From Strongylocentrotus droebachiensis (lineage: Eukaryota > Echinodermata > Echinoidea > Camarodonta > Strongylocentrotidae), in assembly GCA_035222895.1 (NCBI GenBank), contig JAVYIG010006590.1, positions 51,188 through 115,187 of the forward strand: a stretch of 64,000 nt of DNA, given 5' to 3'. The position numbers and the translations under genes are program-made. How positions within the stretch are numbered: the first letter of the stretch is position 1; each line of letters starts with the position of its first letter. The notes under the pieces are model-generated. The model made no database searches and was not told the DNA's origin. It saw nothing but the letters and a program-made list of their open reading frames with translations. Of this stretch, positions 23,801-38,447 are shown piece by piece.

Positions 23801-26800
23801 CTAAACAAGAATTAATGTGGAAAACAGATAGTATCACAGTCTAATTTCTCACAGCAATAAAGTCTATTTGATTACAATTTAAAATACAACTGCATTGAAG
23901 ATTCAAATAAGAAGGAGTGGATTTCTTACCTGTAATACTTTCCATTCTTTGGTTTCTTCAATATCACCACATCCTTCTCAAGGCAGTGAAAGCTGTTACA
24001 ATAAGAAAATTGAATATCAAATAAAAATGTAACTTTAAACATACAAAATATCAGTTAACAATTATTTGTGTTACATAAACAAATATTTTGCAGGGAAACA
24101 AGGAATAGGAGATATATAAAATAACCAAAATATTAGAATGACAAACCTTTGTCAATTACATCTTTCGGAATAAAAAGTAGTTAGTTAATCACATTACCAT
24201 CTAACTTCAGATGCCAGCAGAATAAAGCATCATATTTGAAAATCTTCTCACACTTTCCTTGAGCTATCTTAAATTTTCCATCTTAAATTAAAAACAAACA
24301 AACATAACAAAAACAACAACAAACATAATTAGTTTCGTTTTCCTGGTTAGAACTTTCCTTGAAAAAATATTGTATATATTAGACTTATCTTATTATACTT
24401 TGCTACCATTTCCTCCTTTGACATGAATTGAATATGGACTTGAAATTTCTTATCCTGACCATCAAGTTTGAGTACAACTGATGTGCTGTACTAAGCTCCA
24501 TTACCTACAACTAAAACATTTATGACTTTAATATAGGGCCTTATCAATAAAAAGGTAACCACTTGCAAAATCTATGGAGGTGGAAAGGAAATTACTAATA
24601 ACAGATCCAATGCAGTGAGTAAGTTAGTGGTTACCTATTTCACAATAAGAACCACAAAATTGATTACTTACGACCATCCACCTGTCTGTTGCATCTGATC
24701 ATTTTCAGAAACATTCACATTGATACCAGCTGCTCTAACACTCTCCTCCAATACCAGCTGTGCTCCTTGATGAGCTAATGACTGGTACTCTGCCATATTA
24801 TCTAGAAAAGAGAAAAGAGACAATGTTAGTAGAGTTCAATGAACTTCTGTTTTATGGCATGACACCAAACAAAATCTCCATTAAACAATTCTTTTTTTGG
24901 GGGGGGTTCATATTTCTTGATCACTCTTATTTTTTGTTTTCCAAAATGCAGCCACACACCCAAATGCTTTAGAGTAAGATTCAACAGATTTTATGGAATA
25001 ATTCATGTACTAAAATGTTATGATTTACTTACTCTATTCTCAATTATTTCAGAAATGATGTTCTATAAGATGTTTGGATCAGATTTGATAATAGACACAC
25101 GTGAATAGATGACAATTACCTATGAATTGATAATCAATCTTTGCACTTTTAAAATTCTTTTTAAGAAATTATAAACATTGAATAATCAATATGACCTGAA
25201 AACCGTAACTGTTGATATATCAATACTGACCTACAACCCCACTGTCCTCTATTTCTCCTAATCCCTTCTCACTAGTGGTTCTATCCAATGACCATGTCTT
25301 TCTCTCCAAAGAATCCTTCTTTCTCCCTCCTTCCCCTGCTGTTACATCAGCACTCATTGTCTTCTTGACTCTCTGCCTACGACTCCTGTGCTGTCTCTCA
25401 CTATAAAACCCTGCATCATCGCTGGAAGAGTTATCCTGCCACATGCTGAGACTGGATGCCCTAGGCTTGCGTGTATCGCTTGGCCAACTCATGGCCAGTC
25501 TCTCCGTCAATCGACTGTCTGACTTGCCTTGGGTATCCAATCCATTGTATATAGGCATGACATCATCAGGGAGAGATTTCCTCAAAGAAGAGTATTTGTC
25601 TGAAGTGCCGTTGGTGTAGGCTTTGGATCGCAAGGTGTGGCTTGTGAGATGTTTAAGGCTGGAATGGCAGAGTGGGCTAAGTTTAAGGTGCTTCAGCTCA
25701 AAGTACTGTTTGAGAGCAGCAAGTCTTAATGCTGGTTTCTCACAGTGTGAAGAGTCTTTATTAGATAGCACGGAGCAGGTGATGTGATGTATCAGGCTCT
25801 TGTTGGTATCTGAAGAGAATATTGGGAGGATAAAGAGAGAAAGAAGGATTAACAAAGGTGATGAGGAATTTAAACATACAAGAGTTTGCTACAATAAACC
25901 TGAAAAAGAACCTTAAATGAGTGTTGACTATGAGGGGGGGGGGGGGGGATTCTCAAGTACAAGTACGTTGTTCAAATTTTACAGAATTATGTATGACCTC
26001 TGTGTGAAACAAATTATCATATTGGTTTTCATTAAATGAAAGGTAAAGGCCAGGTTGCATGTATTCCTACATGTATGGACGAACCAATATTAGATGGGAC
26101 AACAATTTGGAGGACCCTGGCCTGTGATATTTGCATATTATAGCTACAAGCATATGTACCTTCTGTAGCTGGTTGTACTAGAGTGTACGTCCATAGTTCA
26201 TCTAATGTGTGGCCTTTGCCCTTGAAAACGGTCCGACTGAACATCCAACCTGCTGCATCTCCTTCCATCTTCCAAGATCTGTCATGAACACAAAGATGAA
26301 AGATGCTAGTATTAACATAGTCAATGCAACATCAATCATTCTACAACAGCCTTCATGCTGCATACCAGTACTTAACAATACTAAACAAGTTATTTCTTAT
26401 TGTCGATGAATTTGACACCATCCTACTTATATTCAGTGCAGAATCATCGGTCATCCAGATTGAGAAAAAAAAATCCTGAAATTAGTACATGAACTTATTT
26501 GTGGATTAAAAAACTGGTTCAGATGTTTATTTTTTGCAGGCAAGGCCTACATAAGCCAAACGGCAAAACAGCATACAAGCCCATTAGAAATTAGAACCTG
26601 TCTTTGCACTTTTATCATTGTTTCATGGATGGAAATTCTCAAGGTAAAAAATATGATGTGATTTAATAGATGAGGCATTTAATTACATTGAACCTGCAAT
26701 CAGTACATACTAAAGATGCTATGCAGATGGTCACGCCTACTCAACTTCAATGTGTATTCAGTATGACATCTGGTACCAGACATAAAGTAGAGCCTTTTTA

Positions 26801-29800
26801 ATGTATTCTTGACATGAGGATCAAGGCTATTAGGTTTCTCAATTACGCCAAAGTCCATCAGCAAATGGTTAACATCTGCTCATGCTTGTTACGGTAAAAT
26901 CCAGCATGATATTCATCAGTATAAAATAGAGGCTAGGGTAACCAGGAAGGTCACATTGAATGTTTAATGGAAGTGCATTATCCTGCATGTTTCAGAATCA
27001 GAATCATACACATAAGTTTCAATCCATTATAAATGGTTTACATACACGTTTGTACAAATAAATTCGCTCACAAAGGATTTCACAATGGCAAACAAAAATT
27101 GTAATGGAAACGCTGTCGTTTTCTTGCTCATTTCTATCTACATTTTTCTATTCCTCTTTCTACTTCTTCTTTTTTTTTTGGGGGGGGGGGAGTGGGGGAA
27201 GGAGGTATCTACAAGTACGAGAAATTTTGCTCTGAAATCTCTGGACAATTTAGATATCTCACATGACAATACTTGTACAAAATTATATTCCAGCTCTCAA
27301 GAGCAGAATAGATCAATCCCCAAAACTATAAACAGCAGGGCATGCCTACCTCGCAACTACAGCTGGTTTGGGGTCATTCCTGGTAGTGATATATCCTGAT
27401 CCATTGGACAGCATAGTGTAGGGCATGGCAAGAAGAGCAACAAGCCTGTCTAGGAAATCTTGAGAGAGTGTCTTCTGTTTAGCAGCTAGAGTCAGATTGA
27501 CTACATCTACCATCAAGGGATGATCTGAGGCATCAGTGGTGGTAGGGAAGGTGATGTAGTTGCATTCTGTTATCTCATTGTCCCATTCCTGGGTCTTGGT
27601 GATGTCTTTCAGTGTCTCCAAGATACCCTAGGAGAGGAATATTCAAGAATGATGACAACAACAGAAACAATGATTATAAATGGAAACAATATTGATGATG
27701 ATGATAATTATGATGATGATGATAATGATGATGAGGATGATGATGATAATGATAATGATAATGATAATGATGATAGCGCTCATGGCCCCATTTATAGTGG
27801 TATCCAAATTTGCAGGGCCCATGGCTCTCCGTCTAAATGTCTTAAAATTCGACAATTTCGGCCAGGTGTAGAATGACAAATTTTAATTCCATTAGTCACC
27901 TTGTGAGCAATATAATTATTTGTTTCTTTACTTTGAAGACAATTTCAGTGGGGACAATAATTATGATGATTTAAGTGATGTTTATAATACTGAACGTGTA
28001 TTTTGACAAGAAAAATGATCAATGCTATAAATATTTATCCCTTAATGCTTTTCCAGCCAGGTGTAGAATGACAAATTATAATTCCATTAGTCTTCTCGTG
28101 AGCATTATAACTATTTGTTTCTTTACTTTGAAGACAATTTCGGATGGGGAAATTATTGTAACGTGCATTTCAACAAGAATAATTTCGATCCACTCAATAT
28201 GTTTCTAAGGTAACGTGTGTTTTCCCCAAACAAAATAAATACAACTCGACCCCTCTCAAAATCATTGGCGCTGATAGGTATTCCGATGAAGCTATCTCGT
28301 AATTTTCTATCCACTTTTCGCATGTTATTATGTTATTTATGGTTATGTCACAAGTAGTGTTAATTATTTCTACATGTACAGTACATGTATAATTATCATT
28401 ACATTAGCATTTTTGTCCTTCATTATACCTAGGTCAATCCTCTTGCTTCACTCTTATTCAAAATATATTTTTTACCAGAACCTGGAAAATAATTCTGGTT
28501 TTTCAGATAAAAAAAGAATAATAATTAAAAAGATCCCAGGGTACATGTACATGTATATTGTTTGGCATTGAAGAGTATGTAATTCATCCTTTCCAGTCAA
28601 GGCTTAAGTTCTTCTCGTACAAGTCTCAAGAGCAATCCTTCTAAAAGAATCTGTAGCTATGGCGATATGTCAAACATGAATGCGCGATTACACATTCTGT
28701 TTCCAGAAGATTGGGCACTCAACCTTAAAGATACATGTACAGGATTCAAATACTCTTAGATATATTGGGCTTTTATTCATGCAGAAACAAGCCACAATGT
28801 ATCAAAGCAGCATACGTAAATTCTCTTTATAATTAAAAAATAATAATTTGCAGCCGCCTTGAGCATCCCCAGCTGTGATGGAAACATATAAGTCCACAAT
28901 ATAAATTTACATGTAGCTATTATTAATATCACTATTATAATTTTGTCTCCATTCATTTGCAAGTATGCTTTGGCCAAAATTATGTAATAAAGGAAGACAA
29001 AAATAGTGTATTAGTCCTCAGTTGGCATGCTTAACGATTATTTGCTTGAAAAGTTTCAATATATTTTGATGGGCTTTATGTAATAATGCACAATTCAACC
29101 ACTATCACTTTAACTAAAAAATGTTTGATAAAACCTTGTATAATGAATATCTCTATAACTGATAGTCATTCATACATAACTATTTGATGTGATATTGTAT
29201 TCCACAAGATTTTCTTTCAAGACAGGGTAATCACTGCTTACACAAATTTTACAATTAAGTATTATATGTAAACTACATTCCAAGTACAAATACTTCCATC
29301 CTGTATGTTATTTGAACAAGATCTTTTCAGGAATAAAGACTTGATTAAACAATGTCATCTCCAGAGTAGGGCAAAGCAAGAGTTTGAGAGAAAGGGGACT
29401 GAATAGAAATAAACTTGTACCTTGTTAAACAAAGTGAGAGAAATGGCAAAAACATTCGGGTAGAAACAGTCATGGCAACATTTCCATATTTTCAGGTAAC
29501 CATAATAAAATATAAATATGTCTTTGACTCATGAGAATGTAATTCAAACAAATCTATTCTTTGTAGCAGGCATGAACACTACTATTGTTCTGTGTCATTC
29601 AGGCTTTAACAATTTAGGACAATGTGGCTTCATGGGTAGTGAGTGCCCTTGTAGTCAGTGAAATGTTGAAATTATGTTACAGAATTATTACCTTCAGCAA
29701 ACTGGGTCACATCACAATTATATCTCACATATTTATATGTAATGTGCAGGATTCTATCAATTACAATTCTCATACAGACTTTAAGACTTTCCATTCATTT

Positions 29801-32800
29801 TCAAAGATTATAGTAATGCCAACCATAGCTCATTGAAATATACAAAAAGTGAATGGCACTCTAGTATTATATCATAGTGGTTCAAAAACTATGTTCCTCT
29901 GCTAAAAGCAAATCATAGATTTAAGTTCTTTTCCTAAAATTTTGTTTACTACAAATCACCAAAAAATAGAAACTCGATACTAAGAACTGTATCTTTCAAT
30001 TATTTATTAAATAGATGTATACTTGTGTATGATGCAAGTTCTACCAGTCTATCCAGGACCCCTTTGAAAAACAGCTTATAGCTGACAAGGGCAATCCATC
30101 CCATGAGTGGAGAATAAATAAATAAATAAATAAATAAATAAAGTGATTAAACTTTTAAAGGAGGCAACAATACAATGAAGAAACCTTACTTCATTTTTTC
30201 CTCTAATACATGTACACATGAGTAAAAATCAAACAGAAAGAGAATTTATTTAATTTGTTTTTTTATCTTTCTTTAAAAATACTTTATTTTTGTAGCTATG
30301 ACATTATGCAAACAAATATTAGACATCAAACGCCTATTCGTTTCATTCCAGTGACCAAGTCATTGTCCAGTGATGCAAAAACCAGGGCACCCCACGCCAA
30401 GGGCGGGTATCCCACCACACGTGAAAATCCAGGCACAATGCAGGAGTTTTACATGACTGAACCACAAACATTGATTTTCAATCGTCAGAGAGATTCAACT
30501 GAGCAAATCTACCGGTATATATTTTACAGGGAAAGAATTTCAGAAGCAAGTTCATGGGTAACAATTTACAATAACAAAAATTCTTCTAAATGCTATCATA
30601 ATGTTAAGAAATGTAAGAAAATTAAAAATAAATCAAAAGATATTCTTTGTCACACTTTTAAATCAGATTAATCTTATACAATTTTCCATTATCAATAGTT
30701 GGTGTACTGTTTGCAGAAGGTAACATAAACTAGCCGCACAGTGAAAAACATCTCAAACCCCATGGTACTAATCAAGTTGCATGAATTTCTCTCTATCTGT
30801 ATTCATGCAAACATATGAGTATGGATCGTTTCCCTCCCTTTCAAAAAGGGTGAATCATAAAGACTCACAGAGGCTCTCTATTAAAGTACAGGAGAGGTCA
30901 AGATTAATATTGATGAGTCAACCAGAATCACACTCACAGCAATAGACCATTTTCGTAATGTAATCAAATCTAATATAATACGAATCGTTGTTGATTGTAT
31001 GTTAATAGTCAGAATGCAAATTGCTTACAATTTGTATTAGTAAGACAATCCTTAATGTTTGTTCTACCTAGCAACGATTAATGCATGCAATTCGCATTCT
31101 GACTGTTGAAACCTGTTAATTAGTAACAGGTGAATGAAATGATATGTAATGAGGCATTGAAAAAAGATTTGTCATTAAATTTGATTGCATTACGAAAATG
31201 GCCTATTTCTAATAGTCATAATAATCATCAATGCATGATAGTGTTTTTTCTGTGCAAGTGACATGTGCTTTCATCTCTGTATGTTTGAGTATGGGTGTGT
31301 AAAGTCTTTTTCCTTATTGTATCAATCCTCTATCTCTATCTCTGTTTCTCTCTTATTTTTTTATTTTTTGTTGTTGCTTTGCTGAAGGGCTCTCTGACAT
31401 CTAACAATACATTTAACTAGAACAACATATGAATTTTAACATAAATATTAATTTTAAATGTTTCACAGATTTAAATTGCCCTTCTACAGTTTCATATCTA
31501 GACAAAATGAAAAGAGATATTGCCAGTGTACGAAGCACTTGATTAGCGACAAGTACTACACAACATGTACTATATGAACCATGACCTTACATTTTAATTT
31601 CTTCTTCATAGAATGAGTTTTATAACAAAAATATTATATTTCACAAAATCAATCCACTTCTTACTTTGTAATCTACATAGTACATGTAAAAAAAACACCT
31701 GTAAAGTGTATGGGAATTAACCCTGTATTGGATTATAAAAGTCCTAAACAGGGTACAGAAGCTAATCTCTCATGGGATTACTTGCAAAAGCTCCAACTTG
31801 ATCAATCATAAACCATGTAAATATACATTGGAGTAATGAGACTCTAATGGATGATTAAAATATGTGTGAATCATGAAATAGCAAAACTTCAAGAAATTTT
31901 CTTGACATTTAGTTATATATCAGACCAAAAAGCTATATTCACACAATTCTCATTGTAAGTGCAAGTACATATATACTGAACCAAAAAGAAAAATATGAAT
32001 CCTAAATAATAATTTGCCAATCAAAGGAGACCCAAATCACTTCAGCTTGCTATTATGTTGAGAGCACAGATTCTTTATTTACTCATTGTTGCAATGGTGA
32101 GTTAAGAACAAAATCATATCCCACCATGTAGTTACCTTTGCATTAGATGATACAACAGCACTAGATCCATGGAGACTGTAGAGGCTCCCTGCAAGCTCCA
32201 CCTTCTTCTCCCAAGATCTGAGCTCATGATGGACACCTAGAAGCTGCCAACCTGTGCTGGAATCTATCGGCAGGAGCTGTAGAGACGAAAAGATCATGTA
32301 GAGATTATTCAATACATCTATCTCACTGATCATATAACATTATAACTTTAAAATTTCAACAACTTCAACAAATTCATGTTATATACGGAACCAATGTACT
32401 TTGAGGAGGATTAAGCCTTCACGTACCTCCCAGAATAAGGGAGCCCCCCTCCTCACTCCTATTCTCTCAGTGACAAGGGAGTGTATCAATGATAGAATTC
32501 AGAATATGTAGAACCCTCAGAGTGGGATAGTAGGGGTTAGTCTACATGAATACAATGATTACAATCCATACACAAATGTCACAAATGTTTTAGAGAGAGG
32601 AATAGCTCACTACATACATGTACCTGCACATTGCAGTCCAGTGAATAATATCAAAACCAAGATACTTAATGCTACGTTTACACTATGTTCCCGGCGGCCA
32701 CGGCAGCCCCGTTTGCCCGAAACGTAATGCGCCGTGGGATTTAGACCACTTTTATCTCTGGATTTAAGTTTTGTTACGTCTTGCCAAGTTTTCTCACGGT

Positions 32801-35800
32801 CTACCACGGTATCCGTGACGGGCCGTGGGGGGAAGGGGATGCTGAGTCCCGGAGGCTCCAAGGCGCACTACGGCTCGGCCCGCGTTCTACCACGGATGCC
32901 AGAACGTTCCCTCCCGGCCCGTCACGTTCTGATGGGGTCCCTCACGTTTCCCACGTTCTGATCAAGGTCCGACACGTTTTTCACGTTCCGTCAAGGCTTT
33001 GTACGGATGAAACGTGGACGCAGGGCAGCTTTGGAGCACGTTTGTGCCGGCGGTATAAAAAGAAGGTCTCCCAAGCAATAGCAATCATGGTATTCTGAGA
33101 CCTCGCGTTGTGTCAGACCGTAGTAGAACGCAACGCGCCGTAGCGTGCCGGGCGCTTAAACCGTCCCACTACAGACCACCCCCAAGTTTTGTTACGGCCT
33201 ATTACGGACTGTCACGTTTTGTTACGTTCACCCCGGTTTATTACGGCCTACTAGGTTTCTCATTCGCACCGTGACTGCCGTGGCAAATTTTTTGACAGTT
33301 TAAAAATCTGACACGGTATCCACGGCAATCACGGCCTGTCACGTTTGCCCATACGGTCCCCCGCGTTGTGTCACGTCAATCCCGTTTCGTCCACGGTGGC
33401 CTGAAACGTGGTTGCCGTGGCCGCCGGAAACATAGTGTAAACGTAGCATAAACAACCATGCCAAGCTTTTGGTTTGTTTACTTATGATGGCAATGAGAAG
33501 GTCCTAATGAGTATGATGTTCAGAACGACAATGATATTGATAATAATGATGATGGTTGTGGTGATGGTGAGGATTACAATTATGATAGTGATGATGGTGA
33601 TCAGAATGATGATGATGATTTATGGTGATGATTACAATGATGATGATGATGAAGATATGATGATGATGTGATGACAATGAAAATGTGGTGATCATGATGT
33701 GATGATGGTGATGAAGATTACAATGACAAAGGTGATGATATTATTAATTGTAATAACAAAATTACCTTTTGGGAGAAGAGTTGTTGGAAGACTTCTAGTC
33801 CCTGAGGTGGCTGCCCGGATCCAGCTGTGGTTAGTCCTTCATCTTCCTATACATAGTCAAATAGGTAGAAAGCAAGGAAGAATCATAATACGAGTGAAAC
33901 AAAGAAGTGAGAGAAAAAGAGATAAATGAAGAAAAATAGAGAGAGGGAAGGAAGAGGAAGAGAGAGAGGGAGAGGGAGGGGAGGAAATATATATATGCAA
34001 GTGTAACATTCAATACAAAAGAATATTTTTGGTTTCATTTTCAAAGAATATCCTCATGATGAAAATGTAATTTCAAAAGAAAAATGCCAAATTTAGTTTG
34101 GTCTATGAATTAATTACAATTTCTTGTCTTCTTTTATAACAGCCTGCCCTAAAGATTTTCTCAACATTGTATGACCTCAACCACTCAAGTTCCTGAAAAA
34201 AATTATATAAAAATAATTGCATGTACCATGCTATGATCGACTGTACATGTGTGTACTAGACCATTTTCTTAATGTAATTAAATGTAATTAAATTTAATGC
34301 ACAAATCTTTAAGTGACCCGTTACAAATCATTTCATTCACCCGTTACATATATATTTGTATTTCAATAGTCAGAATGCGGATTGCATATCACATGTCGTG
34401 AGGTAGGACAAGCCGTAATGTTTGTCTCACCTAGTAACAAATGGTCTACCGATAATTTCATCACATTAATCTAACAGCATTTAATACTTACAGTGCTATA
34501 TTGATTGATTGCATTACCCAGTAATCTAACCTTCAAAGAACTGCAGTCTACAGTCTATAGCAACTTTTTATTTCAGATTTTGTGGGAATTTTTCAAAAAG
34601 CACATAACAGTATGACTGTCGTTGTAGCAAAAAACACTTCCTCATTTTCACTTTCAAAAATGAAGGTTGACTGCCACTATGACAATTTCTACCTCCACTT
34701 TCATTAATAACATGGAAATAAGCTCTTGACTTGTGCTTGAAATCTTAATCAATGACCTACAATATATTACTGCATACATGTACATGGATGCCAGGATAAT
34801 TCTCTTAGAAGTGTCAGCTATCTGATAGTAACCATATTGCCATGTGGATGACAGGAAAGCCTTAAAGTTATAACTTCCTCCATAATTTGGAAACTTTCTA
34901 GTTAGTGCCACAAAGTTTGTTGACCCAACTAATTTTGTGGCAATTTGCCCAAATTCTTTATGAAATGTCTATGTCTATGTATTCTGAAATTACTATACAA
35001 GCAGCTAGCTCACAACATGGAACCTTATTATTCATCTTCTTGCTGCTAATACTATGCATGAACTCCCCATGCCCTGGTCATGCTTTTGTATTGCCCCCAC
35101 AAAATACACAAAAGATCTGAAGTGAGATTATAGTGACTTACTTCTCTAACTTTTGTCTGCATGGGGGTATTATTTGAGAGTTTGAATATGACTCAAAATA
35201 ATTCCTTACGCGGAATTGGTAGAAAGATAAGGTACTTTATAGAAGAAAAAAAAACCAACAACAACAAGTTATTCTTCTTTACAATGTAGTTAATGCACAC
35301 ACACACACAGTATACATGAAAGTAGGCTGTAATTATAAAAAGATAGCATAGCATTGCTTTTCCTACAATTCAATTTTTTACCTGCATCTCCAGATATTCT
35401 ATTACAGCCGTTGCTAGCAAAGAAAGGTAACTATTAATTTTGTAGCACAAATTGCTTACCAAGAACAGCAGCAATATTCACATCTATTCAGAATATAGAG
35501 AGATTCAGTGCATACTGTATGTGAGGAGATACACATACTGTACATGTACAGGCCTACAATAAATGTCTCTTCCATTTCCAGTCACAGGATTTCGCTGTAT
35601 ACAAAAATCGTACATGATACATAATTACTGATAGCTTTCTGTTGTTGCCTTATTTTACATGCACTTGAAATATTCCTCTCAATGGCAGAACAAATAGAGA
35701 CTAACTTTTTAATGAGATTGCAGTAATTCTACTAGTTGTCATACAGTGTGTAAATTTTCCAACTACCACTTGCAGTTTCTCAGATTTTCATGCTTTCACT

Positions 35801-38410
35801 TCATTATCAAGGTTGGATTTCCTTTCAGCTTAAAACATCAATATCATTTGAAAAAGGAAACAGGTGCCAGAAGGAAGTGAGTGGGATGAGAGCGATGTTA
35901 TTTATATTACTCTGACTAGACCTTATAGCTGTATCCATCATGTTTCCTTGTTTAAATACTACCATTGAGGCTTATTCACACATGATGAGTAAAACTTGCA
36001 GCAGTTTACAGTGTAAATGAATAACACAAGAATTATATTAAAAAAAAGAAGCTGTGTGGGGCACTGGTTTTTCATGTACAACTACACATACATGTACATA
36101 CATGTACAGGTACAGTACTCACACATTTGTATGTTACATGTAGAATACAAGAGTTGTGAAGCAAAGTATACCCCCCCCCCCCCCCCTTTGTTTTACCACA
36201 TCATACGTTAAACTAGCTATTACTTAGGCCATTTTCAGGTATGACGCAGCAAAACTGTGGCATATCTTTTTTAACAGCGGTTTAAATGTGAACAAGCCAT
36301 TGGTGTGTACAGTGCAAATTATACTACAGTACAATGACATGTAATGAAATAAGGAAATACTGCCAACCAGGGCAGAGACAAGACAAGATCCGGGATCCAG
36401 GGATTCACTTCCTCTACCTCTCAACACTTGATCTCCATTTAACACTTGTTTAACAACATTCACCATTCTCAAGAAGGGTAAACAGAATAAAATTGTCTTA
36501 AAGAACAACCAAAACTCAAACTAAACTGAGTGTATAAAGAACAGTGATCCATGTAATGATGTGATAATGAAATGCTTGATGACATTTTAAACATTTTCAT
36601 CCATTAGCCCTAAATCAAAGCAAACTTAAGTGGCAAGTTTAACCCATTTGCAAAGGGAATTGAATAAATAGAGAATTAAACAAACAAAACAGTGAAAGTT
36701 TCACAAAAATCTGACAAAAAAGAAAGTTATGGAATTTTTAAGTGTTGCATAATTTCATTAAAATATGATATGTATCACATAGGGTGCATGCAATTGACCG
36801 AGTTTATGATGTCAACAAAGATCTTTTATATTACAAAAAATTACAGTTATAGTATAGTGATTTTGCACATATTCCATGGATATTCAAGCCATGTTTTACA
36901 TTCCCAGAGCAGAAAAGTGATATTTTTGTTAACTCTATGGACAAACCGGATAAAGAAAATTGAGGTGAATGACATCATAATTTCATAAACTGTATTTGCA
37001 TACGGTATATGTGAGTTATGTCAAAAAATGTTATTCTAACAACAAAGATCTTGGTTTGAGAACCAACCTGCACATTGACAGGCATTAGCCAATAACATGC
37101 ACATGTATGTTCATGCAACTGGGCAACAAACCAATCGGCTAATGAACTAAATGTTTGACAACATGCAATCAAGTACACTACAATGGGAGAAACTGTGAGC
37201 CAGACCAAACAAAAATTAAGGCCCCTTTGAAAACATTTGGAAATGGAAATCTTGACAAACTAATGAAATCTCTATTTTGTCATAATGTATTACTGTACAG
37301 TACCATTGAAACTTTGAGCGAGTAAATACATGTACCTGTACATGTAAATGTAGAATGAAGTCAAAAGTCATAGAATAACACCAGCCCTGTGAAGCACACA
37401 GATAAATAATATCACATCACCGGTAAGTAATATAAGTATTTCCTTCCTGCTTAATGTGATCATACAACCTGAAATGTTTAGACGAAATAGTTTCACAATC
37501 ACATTTCAAGAACAAATTAAATTGTTCACACACTTGGAGGCTAATCTTGAGTGGCAGTATAAGAGGCACTTGAAGGCAATGACACAATAACAGATCCTAA
37601 TCCACAAGCAAACTTGAATAGCTGAAGGAAACTCAGGCTCGAAACTTTGAAATAAAATGAGTATCAGATGGGATTACAAATGGATCAATGTTGTCACTAT
37701 ATCCGTATTTACATAAACACTGCAAGCAAAATACATTAGGTTTTCTCACATTCAGGTATTTCTTTTGAAGGTGCTAAGCAACTACCCATAAAACACAAGG
37801 AAAATCTCAAATAAAAAATCCACCTCTGGAGTGTGGATTTTTGAAACACTGGCATAAGCTTCACCAGGTTTTGCAGTGTAAATGCTCACTCTCAAATCAT
37901 TCCAGTTTTTGGTCAAGTGACTCTCCTTACTTCCATACTTATGCATTAAGGCTGTGCACAACAGTGTAATGAGGTACCCGAGTACACTCCCAGGCTTACA
38001 GGCGAATACTCAAATATTCGGACGCCATGTTTTTTTATAATTTTGTATAAATTTGTATAATTTTTTTTATTTTTTTAAATTTTTTAAATTTTTTTGTTAA
38101 TTTTTATTTTTTGCCACCACCATACCATTGGTGCAGTATCCTGGTATCACCGAAAACGCATGCAATTTTACTTCGAGTTGCAGTTGAAGGCGCCGATTTT
38201 ATAATAATAATAACTGTAAACAATGCTGTTTTAAAAAAACCAAAGATGGCAGAATAATCCATTGTCCTCCGAGTCCAAACAGAAATCCAGACATTTGGTC
38301 CCAGTTTCTGAGTGGTGAGTTTGACAGTGCTTTAGTTGGGAAACATTTTTACCGACGGTACCATGCCAGCGGCCGCCGCTCTCCCTGGCACGGGTAAGCG
38401 TAGGTCTAGA

Positions 38411-38447
<37 letters not shown>

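Noticed and set aside
30255-30671. 138-codon plus ORF in a START-gene intron
   Set aside because: Antisense to the host gene, low-complexity Lys/Asn-rich end, no recognisable domain, no splice support.
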